This document shows, in pieces, positions 35,020 to 49,000 of a stretch of DNA of 64,000 bases. The position numbers were made by a program, and so were the translations under genes. The stretch lies in assembly GCA_026874595.1 (NCBI GenBank), contig CM049309.1:90416723-90480722 (forward strand). The letters run 5' to 3'. The notes below the pieces were generated by a model that did not search any database, had not been told where the DNA came from, and saw only the letters and a program-made list of their open reading frames with translations. The first letter of the stretch is position 1; each line of letters starts with the position of its first letter. The DNA comes from Sipunculus nudus. Taxonomy: Eukaryota; Annelida; Sipuncula; Golfingiida; Sipunculidae.

Positions 35020-35410
35020 AAGATGTGCAAACTTCTGACTGATTGAATGTTCGGCTATATGTACCAAATTAAACATTCAAATAAAAAGCATGAGGAAATG
35101 CATATAACATGAAATGCATATATAACATTCTCTAATGTCCATTTTAAATTTCTTTTAATGGGCCTTTTATGGAATTTGTATGGGACTAGGACTCAAAGAG
35201 GGCCGTTGTATCATTGGGCCATCCGAGGCTAGAAGCCTTCGGATTTGGCCGAGGTGTTCCGAATGGTACATGGTAAAAGTCGGAAAAATCTCGAAAAAAC
35301 TCGGAAAGGAGGTAATTGTAGGGGGAAAAAAATCGGAAATAATACTGGAGCTTCAGAAAAGCAATAATTGACCGCTGAAAGGATCAAAATAATACGTTAA
35401 ACATGTGTTA

Positions 35411-36803
35411 AATTTCATATGATTCCTTTATAATGCCATATCGCTGAATTGCCTACTTTAAATGGTCAAGAAGATCGTCACCCCTCCCCGATGATCCTAT
35501 AGGCGCGGCTATGTTTTGACCGAATGTCGGCAAAAAAAATTACTCCCAGGAGATTAGTTTGTATTTACTTTCAGAAAAAAATATAAGAATAAATACCATG
35601 AAAGTGCAAATGTACATACCAAATTAAAAAAAAAAACTAATAATATTTTACATATAGTATATACTTATATACCATTATATTCAATATATACAACTCTAAA
35701 CATATATACAATGTGAAATGCCAATTTACTGACAATTTACAAAAAAAAACATATTCATTAATACGGATATTTTAGTCCGGCCTGCATAGTCCAGATGAAA
35801 CGGATTTATATTTTAATCACAGCACATTCATATATTTAAATCATCTGCCAAACCACACTGACAAGCTCTACTGATACGAACTAGGCTATCAAATTTAGGT
35901 TTTTTTTAATCTCACTACAACTTTTAGGGAACGAGCTCATGCAGTGAATATTTCTCTTTCAAGACAATTTACTAAATAAAGACGATGTCTATCCTGACTG
36001 TATTTTAAAGACAAAAGCAATTTACGAGTATAAATATTCTACTATGGGTGCAATGGCAAACAAACAACAATTTCCAGAGCCCAGTTAATTGTTGCTGCTT
36101 AACTTTAATTCGGAATATTATATTAAGATTTGAATATTAAGATTTTAATCCATATAATCTTGATAAATGTTTTTAATACCCCTGTTGTTCAAGTGCATTT
36201 TTATAAAGATATATATACCTGTTCTACATTTAATAACTGAAGACCAGTGCATTAATTCACTGAACAAAATTTGACAGTCTGTGCCCCCCTAAATGATGTA
36301 AAAATTAAATTCGTAACCCCTTTTCACATTTTTAGATATTTTAAGTGACACCTCTGTGGATCCTGAAGAATAAATTATGATAAAGAAAATTGTGTTTTAA
36401 GTTATGAATTGGTTTTAAAAATATCATCAATGTCGAAATAGGCCTATATTTTCAACGAAGACATTTTATTCGTTACATTTATATTATCATGACTAGGGGT
36501 TAAAGTAATGAAGACCAGAAATATCTATCGAATGATTAATGCCAAAACAATGGCAAGTTTTTATGCCCCAAAGTAAACGTTTTACTTCGTTATAAAACTT
36601 ACTGATTGTAATGTGTTTTCCTCTGTTTGACCGAGACCATGGAATTTTGAGCAATAAATCAAATATTTTGGGGATTAATTTTTCTGACATTCGGCCAAAA
36701 CATAGCCGCGCTTATAGGATCATCGGGGAGGGGTGAAGATCTTCTTGACTATTTCAAGTAGGCAATTCAGCGATATGGCATTATAAAGGAATCATATGAA
36801 ATT
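35411..36803. mobile_element. TIR element of about 1.4 kb with 145-bp inverted arms
   Basis: 35411-35562 (starting ATTTCATATGATTCCTTTAT) and 36663-36803 are inverted with only scattered differences, sharing CCGATGATCCTATAGGCGCG and GGCTATGTTTTGACCGAATG-like blocks. No TSD is clear. The right end lies about 210 bp upstream of the CCDC25 start codon. Confidence 0.75.
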
Positions 36804-36829
36804 TTCGAGATGCCACTGTAGCATTCGGT

Positions 36830-37011
36830 ACCCTTGGTAGGCGGTGGTAGTGGGTCTCCTTTGCCAGTGCCAGTGTTATTAGTTACTACCACTAGAGGGC
36901 GCAGCTGAATGGCAGTATCAAAAAGCCACCTGTCAACTGAACGTGATAGTCATAATTTAAGGTTCCGTCCGTCACCTTCAGGTTTTGTGTGCATTAGTAA
37001 TAACAAGGAGA
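36830..37011 (+). promoter_or_regulatory. CCDC25: Probable CCDC25 promoter and 5' UTR
   Basis: Unique-looking sequence lies between a TIR element and the CCDC25 ATG. It is more GC-balanced than its surroundings and contains a CTCF-like site. No TATA box at a convincing distance is visible. The transcription start is not determined. Confidence 0.45.
36889..36905 (+). promoter_or_regulatory. CTCF-like motif CCACTAGAGGGCGCAGC
   Basis: It matches the animal CTCF core consensus CCASYAGRKGGCRS at every position and lies 107 bp upstream of the CCDC25 ATG. Occupancy cannot be judged from sequence. Confidence 0.6.
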
Positions 37012-37036
37012 ATGGTTTACTATTTTACAAGCAATG
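37012..37036 (+). CDS. CCDC25: CCDC25 exon 1
   Basis: Encodes MVYYFTSN, then G|GTGAGT in phase 1. The start context is AGGAGAATGG. Family members begin MVFYFTS, which fixes the start. Confidence 0.9.
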
Positions 37037-40000
37037 GTGAGTCATTTGATCCCATAAATGAAAATAATATACAATTTCGTTAAATGGGATGTTGTGGAAC
37101 ATTGTGAAATTGAGCGATAATAGGAGAGCAGCTGATCTCTTTTTTTTTTCTCTCTTTCTCTCCTGTGTGTTTGTCTCTCTCCCTTTGTTTCTCTCACTCT
37201 CTGGTTAGCTATCTTTGTTGTTGTAAAAATACGTAATCTGTTATACAGGTATATGAAGGCTCATTGAAATGTAACTTTTACACTATATTTTGTTATGTAT
37301 GAAAGAATTTTTTTTTTTATAAACTGTCATTATTTTAATTTATATCAATATTCATAAATGGTGTCAATGTGTGAATGTTGTTAACTGTGATTATTTGGGA
37401 GCGAGTCTAGAATTCAGGCTGCTGTTTGAGCCATTGAGATATTATTACAACGTTTCACATGTATGTGGTGTCTTAATGTGTCCAGAACAGCAGCCTGAAT
37501 TCTAGTCCGCCACGTACGGACTCCATTTATCTGTGATATGGAGTCCGACCGTCTAGCGGTGAGAGTTCACCCTGCCGTACATGGAAGGACCTGTTACATG
37601 AATTATCACTGCTTGTTGTGCGATAGAGAAACAATCTTGAATTTATAAATAGAAATAAACTTTTTATGTATCAAATTAAATTGATATATCACCTTTATGT
37701 GCGCCGGTAAATGTTTTTTATCCTTTGAACTGCTGGGGTTCAGTTGTTGCATGCCAACTTGACACCGCCGGAAAAGGAATCCCATGCAAATTAGGTGGGC
37801 AATCTATGCAAAAGATGAATTCAGGGGGGCTTTTTCCAGGAATGCCAGTGCCGTGCACTAGGATAGACCATATTTTCATAAGCATCCTTCCCATCATACA
37901 TCGCGTGTTGTCATGATGCTAATTTCCGATTGGTTGTTCCAACCGGAAAGCACCATTAGCCAGACGGAGACGAAGCAATATCTGACTTCATCCAGAGTAA
38001 GTGCCCATACTTTATTAATGCTGATCATCCAGCAAAAGTTTTGGTCCAAACAGAGTCTAAGCATCTGTAACAATTATAATATGTGGGGTTTGTTTGGTGT
38101 CCTCACGCTTCACAAGGCATATACATGTCTGAGGGTCTGTACGGATCCGTACAAACTTAGATAGTATAGACTCTCCCCGCCAGAGGCTGCAGCGCATGTA
38201 TTGTTTACTAAATATATATATGTCAGCACTGCAAGACTGCAGCAACCTGAATTCTAGACTCGTACCATTATTTGAACCAGTCATACTTGTGCAGTAAGGC
38301 ATATTCAGTATGGAAGAGATTAGCCCCCCCCCCCCTTTTCAATCTAGGAACACCTGCCAAATTTTACAAAAATTAAAAATGTTGACACAGATTTCATAAT
38401 TTCAGAGATGCCATTTTGGTTTTGATCACCTAGCCTTTTACTAGTTTAAGGGTAGTCTAGCCTGATTTAATCAGACCCAGTATTATTTGGCCCTGCCATA
38501 TATTGAGTCCGACAGCTATACAGTAAGAGTTTGTACAATATAAGCCTGAGACTTCACCCCACCCAATGCCCTCGTAACCAGTGTCAGCAGGTATTACTGT
38601 TACCCAGTGCCAGCACATCACTCTTCAAAGTGGGCCCGTTTAAACAAAATGTAACAAAATTCTGGCTCTCAGTCCCTCGAGTCAGCAAGGCTCCCAGTGA
38701 GGAATTCAAGTGCCCATACAACTGTTCTTCTCTGTCCCTACAAAACTCTCTCAGGGGCAGATCCAGGGCCAAATCTCTGAAAATCTAGGATTATTGTGAT
38801 CCCTACAGCTTTTGGAGTACTGCAGATTTCTTCCTAAATTTTAATTATGAAAGTTGTTTCCACCAAATTATCAGACAAGTTTGAAAACTGATTCATGACT
38901 GTTACTTTGCTATCTTTTGTGCCAAATCACTGTAAAATCTAGGATTATTGAACGCTCTGAACACACACGCTGTGAGAAATAGCAGGATTTTTCAGGTTTG
39001 GCAACACCAAGTCAGTTTGCGCTGGATAAAGTTAAATTTGATTGGCTGTGCGTTTAAAAATATCTGCAGAACTGGTAGAAGAAATCTGATTGGCTGAGTG
39101 TGCATGTAAACAAACATAGAGCTCTATGCAGGGCCAGCTCTTGCGTCACGCAATACAGGAAATATGCAGACAGTGGGGGATGACTGACCTCAGGCAAGTC
39201 AGTATACAGGCTGTGTTGAAAGCTGATGATTGCATCATGTGTATTCCAATGGGGTGAAAAAACTCTGTGCTGCCAAGCATTTTCCACAGTAGTGTGACCA
39301 GTACCTCGAAGAACATCCGTTTTTGCTGGTGATACCTGCAATGTGTTTGGTTAAATAAAACGCAGGGGGAATTCCACAGAGACAGCACCGCCTGATGGCC
39401 AAATCTGAATGGCAACCACGGTTTAAAGCAGCGGTTAGTGTAGGGAATAGTTGAGATTACTGTGACCCCTACAACTTTTGAAGTACAGACTTTTTTCTAA
39501 AATATCAAACACAAGTTGCTCCTCCAAAATTTTTAGACAAGCTCAACAACTGATGGCCTTCGGGGGGGGGGGGGGGGAAATATTTGTTTTTACAGTAGCA
39601 AAAACAAACTCACCATTGTAACTGCTTTTATCACAACTGACTATAAGTCATCTGAGCTATAGTGATGCAGGCGTGGATCCAGGGGGGTGCTTGGGGGTTG
39701 AGCACCCCTGCTCTCAACTAACAACCTTTTTTTGACAATTTTTATGCATTACAACCATTGACCCCTCCATGCAAAAAATCCTGGATCCAGGCCTGGTGAT
39801 GGTCCTTTGTCCGTCATCTTCCGTCTGGTTGTTGGTCTGTTAACAGGGCATGTTGTGAAACTGTTTGACCAAAGAATCCCAAATTTGGCATACTGTTAGA
39901 TGTGTCCAAAATCTCTTACCATGCCAAAAACTGGGTCACTTCGACTTTGTTCCTTTGAGTTATTAAGGAAAATCTTCAGTTTTCCATTAAAAACCCATTG

Positions 40001-43000
40001 TTTCACTTCAAAATTGCCTAATATTAGAACCACTGATCTATTTTTGATCATATTTGTATCTGCAAAAACAAAGCTTGAGGATACTGTTTTTGACTGGGTT
40101 CTGCCGCGGCCTCATTCATTTCCGGAATACATCTCTGAGACTACTGAACCGATTTTTCAGAAACTTGACCCCATCATCAGGTCACATGTGAACTGGTGCC
40201 TAACCATTTTGCCTTGACCTCTGACCTTTCCTGTCTGCAGTGCGTCCATCTGTACATCTGTTTTCACACATTAACCCACATATCTTCGGACTCTTTTGAG
40301 CAATGTGGTTGAAAATTTGCGAGAGTGTAGCTCTTGGATAGCTTTATATCATTAAACTGGTGGCACCACCTGCAACTATTATTTCACAGCATCCATCTGT
40401 TTGTCTGCCTTGGGTTAAAATCACCCATATCTCTGCAGTGGTTGGATTTATCCACCTGAAATTTTGCATGTGTATACATCCTGGATAGCTTTCTTGATTT
40501 GATGACAGGTGGCACCACCTACATTCATGTTCATGCTGCAGACATTCATGCTAATATCTCAGGACTGGTTTGACTTATCCTCCTGAATTTTTTTCCGTGT
40601 GTATTGATCTCACATAGCTCATTGTTATACGCAAAACTGGTAGCACCAACTGCAACCATTTTTGCACAGCATCCATCTGTTTGGCTGCTGTTTGATAAAA
40701 TCAGTCATATCTTGGCAAAGGTTTGACTTATGTGCCTAAAATTTTGCATGTGTTCACATCTTGGATAGCTCTTTTGATTTTGTGGCATGTGGTGCCTCCT
40801 ACATTTACGTTCACACTGCAGACATCAGGGTTGTTAATTTCGGGGGAAATAAGCATATTTCCCTGGGCAGTGGGAATTACCCAGAAATACTGGGAAATAA
40901 TTAATAGCTTGGGTTGGAGCTAACATAATATCTGTGATAGCATGCATGACTGGATAAGAAACCACAAGGACCCATATGTGAGCAGTAACTGAGTACTACT
41001 GAGCAACTCCAAAGGTCTCAGAAACCCCTAATGCCATGTTATAGGCATTTGAGTGGAACAGAAGAAGTAGACTGGGAGATATAAAGCTTTTAGTAAACAC
41101 AGCACTGAAAAAAACTCAACATGTTTAAACATTACCTGTTGAGTAGTTGTACATATATTATGGATTAATAATATATGCTGTGAGGTGATATGATGTGGCA
41201 AATACTAATTGGTGCTTTAAAGTTAGATCTTACTCTTATAACTTGAAAACACTTTTTTAAATGAATACACAAAAGACTCTAAATATATTTAAAAATACAT
41301 GTACCAACCTGTCTTCACTGTAAACAATTGAGCAGTTTTCTTTTTGTGAAAATGGAATACTTTATGACGTAAAATTGATAAAAATGAGTGGACTATGACT
41401 AATATTCCTGAATAAACACTGGTTTACCTTTGTTAGTTCAGTTAGTTGAATTAAACACATATTGAGAGAGGGTACTTCCTTATTTCTCACTCACATTATT
41501 ATTATCCAGGGGGGCATTTCCCAGTAATTCCCAGATGGTAGTATTTGAGCTGTATTTCCAAATTTCCTGGGAATTTGGGATAAATGGTGATGCAGTTTAG
41601 AATTGTGAATCAACTTATATATTCAGAAACATGTGTTATATTGTAAATGTATAAAATTTATCAACTTGGAAAAAAATTTATGATATGAAAAGAATCTTTT
41701 GCAAACATTTTTTCATTATTATCCTGCCTCAGTAGAATATAAAATAAAGTGTTTGGCTTTGTTTGTCCATCTGTCTGTCTGTTTTTAAATAATTAATAAT
41801 TATGAATAAACTTTTCCTCCTGTAAGCACTTTTGCCCTAAATTTCATATCCTGTGTATATATGCAGAGGTGTTTTAACTCCCACCATAATCCCCCCCCCC
41901 CTTTTCTTGCCATTGAGCCCTTGCAGCTGGGGACTGGTCCATTAGTTTTATAGCAACTGTACAAGGATTTATTAAATGAGAAAAAAATTAGTGTAATAAA
42001 AAGAGTAGGGATCTATTAATTGAAATATATTTTATTTTCTTGCCTCAGCAGATAGGGATATAAAGTGATCAGCTCTGTCTTTTCATCTCTCTTTATATCA
42101 TTAAATATATAATAATTATGAATCAATTTGTTTCCTTAACTTTCCTATAAACACTGTTGCATGCATTTTCTCTCTCTCTCTCCTCCTTTGCATTTGCAAA
42201 AATTTTACAAAATTCAGCTGACTAACGTGAACCATGGGTCCCTTGTTACTTTTTCTGTGATTCTTTTTTTTTGCAGTTGTGTCACCTGCATACAAGCTCT
42301 ACATGGGGTTTGACAAATATGAAAGTAAGTGCAAACATATTCATTTAATATCAGGTGCCAGTTTAATTATTTAAAGAAAAGGTTAAAATGATTATTTTAA
42401 AATAAATATTTAAAGATTTTTTTTTCATGAAAACAAACATGTGACATACTGCACCAATAAACAATAAACAGAAATCTTAATTAAGGGTTGGATCAGGTTG
42501 ACAGTTTCCACCATCACAGTCATTGTACTCAGAATTACACCATAAAAAAATTGTCAACATTTTAATGTAATTGATATTTATGAAGACTTTTAAAATTTCA
42601 TAAATTAAATCAATAAATGTCTTGATTCTTCAATTTTGACACAGATGAGAACTTGATACGGTGGGGCTGGCCAGAAGATGTGTGGTAAGTAGACTATAAG
42701 AATTTAAAATTGCTTCCTTAATTAATTTGTTTGGTTTTTAAAACAGTTTTATGTACATGACCTTAATATTTAATGGGTGGTTTATCTTCTGAATTCAAGT
42801 TTGGCATCATTCACTAGGTTTAATCATTTAGTTCAAACATCAGTTACCTTTAACCATCACTAGATTTTTCTCATTTATTAACTGTCCAGTGATCATTTTC
42901 TTAATCATCACTTTTCTGTTCCCTGTTTTTGGTCACTGGCAGCTATGTTTAATCATGGGCCATTTTACTGTTGATGAAGGATCACTGTATTTTATGATTA

Positions 43001-46000
43001 TTGTGTTTTTACACAGGTTCCATGTGGACAAAGTATCATCTGCACATGTCTACCTCAGGTTAAAAAAGGTAGGTCTAATCAGAACTTCCAAGGATTTTGA
43101 GCATCCAACATTTTCTAAGGGAGTGTTGTAATATTAAAGTATTCATACAAGGTTCATCATTTAATCCATGTTCCATGGGCAGGCAGAATTTGTACAAACA
43201 GAAGAGCAATATTTTTCTGTTAAGTCCAGTCTTTTGTGAGATTCAGCCTTAATCTGGCCTGATGATGAAGAACATAACTGATATTGTGTTATAATGGCAA
43301 ATAACACACAATGAAGAAGTGTATAGTATAATTAAGTGTCCTTAGGGGGAATCAGTTTTCATTTTTAATTTGTCATTTGATCTGGAAATTTTTTCTGACA
43401 GTTTTTGGCCCCCCCCCCCCCCCTTAAATTACTCTGATAACCCATGAATCAAGAAATTTAAACTGCATATAAAACCCTCCATTATTTTATGTTGATATAC
43501 ATACTTTAAATGTATAATGCAGCAGAGTATTTTAGTCTGGGTGATAAAGACATTTATGATAGATAATTATAAATTTGATTTGTAAAACAGAATTGTTCTT
43601 ATAAAAGAACACTAAACACATTGAAATGGATATAGTAAACTAGTAATGGCTAGCTTTCAGGGGAAATATTTATATTACTTATTGTTGTAAGTGCATTGAT
43701 CATACAAGAGTAAAATATTGATATTAGACTGACAAGAGAATCTATAAAACTTGTATAAATAACCAGTTGGTGTGAGGGTTACACCTCCTCCAAATAAACA
43801 ATGATGAAGCCATTATATAGACTAGTTATAAACCATTATAAGCCATTATATTTTTGCTTTGAAATTCCTTGAAGATCTCTTAGTCTTAATGCCTTTGTTA
43901 TTTTCCCCATTCAATGCAAGATGAAATAAGATTAATAAAAATTATTAATTTTATTTATAAAAAAAATCCCTGCCAGTATAATTATAGATTCTCGAATTGT
44001 CCGTCTGTAGGTGTTTTACATAAGGACTTTTTCTTGTGTCAGGGAGAAACCTTGGATGATGTACCCCAGGCAGTAATAGAAGACTGTGCTCAATTAGTCA
44101 AAGCTAACAGCATACAGGGTAAGTACTCCATACAAGTATTGGTTATAGCCCAGTGAAATGTAAGCCATGAGGTTTGCAAGGCATGGGTCATAATGGCATG
44201 TGAGCTGTAAGGCGAACAATGCCATGATTGACATACGCCAAGCAAACCTCACAGCTTGCATTACATTTCACTGGCCTATAACTGATTGTTTACACATGCC
44301 CCGCCCCCACATCGAAGGTCACTCATGTCACTTTTTTAGCTCAGCTGACTGTAAGTCATCTGAGGTATAGGTATGGCGCTTTGCATGGATTGTCATGAAT
44401 CTTGCCTTGAATATTGACCATGACAAGTTTTGTCAGTTCCTGAAAAGTGGTGGTGCACTTGTATTTTTCTTATTTTTAGGAATATCTTTCAATTTCTTTA
44501 ATTTAAAAGACAACAATCATGTCAATTGCTTAGCTGTGATTCCATCTAGTGTCCCAAAACTTGGTGTGTTTATTGATCACAAATGGATGCCCTATAGTAG
44601 TCACCCTGTCTGTCTGTCTTTTCGTCTGTCTGTCTGTCCATCCTTCCATCCACACAAATTTGTTTCCAGATGATAACTGCAGGTTGGATTGACATTTTGA
44701 CTCACTTATTTAAAAAGATTATGGCTGCATTTTTAGCCAAGCTTTCATCCTAAACTTTTCATCTTGCACATTTAGCTGACTTGCTAGTATGGGGAGAGCA
44801 TAAATGGATTTAGGGTCACAAGGTCAAAGGTCAAGTTAACAAGGGCCATCTGTTCACAAATTAGTTTCCAGATGATAACTCCAGTTAAGTTTGACATATT
44901 GGTTTCAAACTTAAATTATATATGGCACACCACTAAAGTAAAAACCCTATCAATTTTGGGTGTCCAAAGGTTAAGGTCACAGTATGCTCTGAACACAGCT
45001 CGTGACCTCATGGTGACCTTTCACTCACACGCTGTGAGAACTAGCAGGATTCTTCAGGTTTGGCAAGATGTCAAACACCCAGTCAGTTTGCGCTGGATAA
45101 AATAAAATTGGTTTGGCTCTGCGTGGCAAGCTCATGCAGCCCTGCAAGAGAGGAAATATGCAGACAGTTGGGGATAACTGACCTCGGGCCACACTAGCAA
45201 GTCAGTATAGAGACTGTGTTGACAATTGCATCATGTGTATTCCGATGGGGGGTGGAAAAAGCCTGTGCTACCAAGCACAGTTCTCCACAGTGCAAAGTGA
45301 CTGATACCTCGAAGAATGTCCAATAGTGCTGGTGATACCTGTGATGTGATTGGTTATATATTACGCATGGGGAATTCCACAGAGACAGCACCGCCTGGTG
45401 GCCAAACCTGACCTGCAACTATGGTTTATTGCAGTGGGTAGTGTAGCAAATAGTTTAGCTTAGCGTTACCCCTGCTTTGGAGCGTAATGTCACAGAATCC
45501 ATTTCTTTAGAAAGAATGTGCATGCATTTCAAGCCAAACTGTTCATCACAATCTTACATCTTCAAGATATTGCTCACCTGCAAATAGGGGAAGATTCTTT
45601 TCAATTTTGGGGTCACAGGGTCAAAAGGGATGATAATTCTTCTTTGGATAGACAGATTGGCTTCAAACTTGATTTGTTAATGTCCCGCCAGTTAAGAAAG
45701 AAACATTTTGATTTACAGGCTCAAGAGGTCAAGGTTGAAGGACGCAGGAGTAACATCTTTAAAGAGATTGTGGATGCACTGTAAATCAAACATTCCATTC
45801 CAAAATTTCCATCTTTCACACATGGCTTACTTACCCTGAGTGAGGAAATCTCTAGATGATGAGGTTACCTGGTCAGAGGTCAAGGCCACTGGACCCTTTT
45901 TTTTTAAGATTGTAACATTAATCTAAATGCTGCAAATACAAGGATAATAAGTTCTCAGATTTTTTTGGTAACAAGATCATTAGTTAGGTCACAGGACCAT

Positions 46001-49000
46001 CTTTCTGAAGAATTTCTTAAAAATATCATTATAGACAATTTCAGCTGAGCGTCGAGACCTATGGGTCCCTAGTTTGTCATGCAGTGTGTTCTTAGAATGT
46101 AAACTTAAAATTTGTGTTTGCTCGGGAACCTGGGAGGGGGAGCTACTAAGCTAATGAGAATAAACCAGTTCTTTGCCTTATTTAAAAAAGTCAACCAGAC
46201 ATGCATGACACTTTGCATGACCCTCTGACGCAAGAAGATTTGATTGTAAGTTAGAACAAAGGAAAATACACTGCATGTGGGACAAATCAAGTTTTAATTT
46301 CAAAACTATTATAGAACGCCATTTTTAACGCACTTGTGAGCTAATGCGATGGTGTGGCGTGGTCCGTTGTCTGGCGTCTGTACCTTAACCCATACCATCT
46401 GGAAAATGACAGGCGCTAGCATCACAAAATTTTATGCAAAAAGTTAGCCATTTGAAAAACTCTCTCGGATTTTGCTTATTTTTTGGCTAAGTGTACTTTC
46501 TTAGATTTTATAGAGAAAAAATTAAAGAACCTTTAAAAATCTTCTCCAAAACAGTTCAGCCGAATTGTTCAATATTTCACAGAAATAATCTTTTATACCA
46601 TCTCTCTCAAGTTTGTTTGAATGGTTCCAATTCGGTGATTTTTGGCCAAGTTACAGGAAATTGAACTTAGTCATCTGTCAAAAAAAGCATACTAAAATTT
46701 CAGTCTCAGAAATGACTGGAGCTATCATTACCAAATTTTATGCCAATGTTGGTCACATGAGTCATATCAGAAATTTAGTTATTAGTGGCGCCACCTGCAT
46801 TGGCCTTTTTTGGACGGGGTCATCGGTTCCTGTATCATACTGACGGCTACAAAAAACTTCTTCTCTGAAACCATATGGCCAAATTGTTTAATATCCCACA
46901 GAAATGCTCCTAGTGTAGTGCTTTCTGAAGTTTGTTCAAATGGTCTCAGTTCAGTGACTTTTGGCTGAGTTATGGGAAGCTGAATTTGGTCATATGCTGT
47001 AACAGCCCATTTTAGCTCAGTGGCTACAAAGATCTTCTTTTCAAAAACTAAAGGGCCAAATTCTTATACATTAATTATCCTTAGATGTTGATAATTCAAG
47101 TTTGTTCAAATGGTTTTGGTTCAGTGATTTTTGGCTGAGTTATGGGAAGCTTAACTTACCCATTTTGCTGTATTTTCCCATATGAGTTATAAACCTGTAA
47201 AACGTTTTTTGATTGATGCCACTGAGGCCAATTTGTTTAGTATTTTACAAGAATAATCCCCAGAATAACTCTTATAATACTAGTAATTGTCTTTTATGGT
47301 TCCAACGAAAGAATTTTGGTTGAATTACAAAGATTGAATTGAGTCGTTTTACCATATATGTTAGCTGTGTGAAGCAGATACATCTAGCCTGGCACCAGTT
47401 TATCAGCATCTGTTGCATCATGCCTCTATTGACATTTAGATTTCAGGTTATCTATGGTTAATATTGACAAGAATGTTTTTTAAAAGCTTTAAAAAAAATG
47501 TAGATTTATGATTTTAGATATTCCTCAAGCCAGGCAATGTTTACAATCACAGGTATACAGCTCTCTGTGGGTATATAAAGAAGGCTGTAAATGGATTATA
47601 AATTATTGGTATCCATACGCAACTTAATTCAAGATTTTGCCATCAGTGAGATGTATCTGTTATAATTTTGCATTCAATATGCATCTGTAGTAATTTTTAG
47701 CAAACCTGTGAGTTAATGCGATGGTGTGGCAGCGTCCGTCCTCTGTACGTTAACCCATACTATTTCAAAAATAACTGGAGCTAGCATCATGAAATTAAAT
47801 GCAAAAATTTAGCCATCTGAAAAATTCTGCATTTTCATAGATTTTATAGAGAAAAAGCTAAAAATCTTCTCCTCCTAAATGGTCAAGCCAAATTGTTCAA
47901 TATTTTACAGAAATAATCTTTTATACGAGCTCTCTCAAGTTTGTTCGAAAGGTTCAAGTTCGGTGAATTTTGGCCGAGTTACAGGAAGTTGAACTTAGTC
48001 ATCTGTCCTAAAAAGCACACTAAAATGACAGTCTCAGAAACAGCCAGAGCTATCATCACCAAATTTTATGCCAGTGTTAGTCACATGTATGAGTCATATA
48101 TGAAATTCAGGTATTGGTGGTGCCACCTGCATTGACCTTTTTTTGTACGGGGGTCATTGGTCTTCTGTACATTAACCAATAATTTCTCAGGAATAGCAGG
48201 AGCTATCATCCCCAGATTTGATGCAATAATCTGTCACATATCAAATGTTGTGGGATTCAGCTTATTTTTTTGCTATCTGCATTTACTTAGATTTTATATT
48301 GAAAGAGCTGAAAAACTTTAAAGTCTTCTTCTTGTAAATGGTCAAGGCAAATTGTTCAATATTTTAAAGAAATGATCCCAGATGCAAGCCCTCTCAAGTT
48401 TGTTCAAATGGTTTGCATTTGATGAATCTTAGTGGAGTTACACGAATTTGAACAGTCATTAGGCCAAGTGAGCATACAGACATAGTAATCTCAGAAATGA
48501 CAGAAGCTAGCTTTTACAAGTATTGTGCAAATGTTGGTCACATGACTCATATTTGAAGTTACAGATTTTGTGGTGCCACCTACATTGACCTTTTTTTTTA
48601 TGGGCAAAACCTCACAATTTTAGCCTCTTTCAGCTTAAAATGTTATGATGAAACTGTCAAGTTCAATCGTTCAATTTTTCAAAAGAATTATCCTAGGACA
48701 TGGTTCTTTCAATCATATCAGAAAAGCTTAAGTTAGTCTTATGGCCATTATTATGTCTATTTCAAACTGAGGACTGCAAAACTGTTCTTCTACAAAATTA
48801 TTGTTTCAATTATTACTTCTGTAACATTGCACAAAAATTATTCTTTGGTGGCCTTTGTTCAAGATAACTTGAATGATTTTTGGCAGAATTATTGGACCTT
48901 TAACAATAAAAGGACTGCATCTTTTATCATTTTAGATAATTTGATAACAAGTTTATGAATATGTCAGCTGGAAAAAAAGCATTTTAGCCAAAGTCTTTCA

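Larger units (their letters stand above)
39630..42245 (+). mobile_element. Helitron2-like element, family 2, copy E (mosaic)
   Basis: A degenerate 5' end (ACTGACTATAAGTCATCTGA) lies at about 39636, followed by GGTCCTTTGTCCGTCATCTT and GTTAACAGGGCATG as in copy G. The 3' end with CATGGGTCCCTTG finishes at 42245. It is interrupted by a MITE at 39668-39795 and a family-1 segment at about 40049-40825. Sense orientation in CCDC25 intron 1. Confidence 0.55.
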
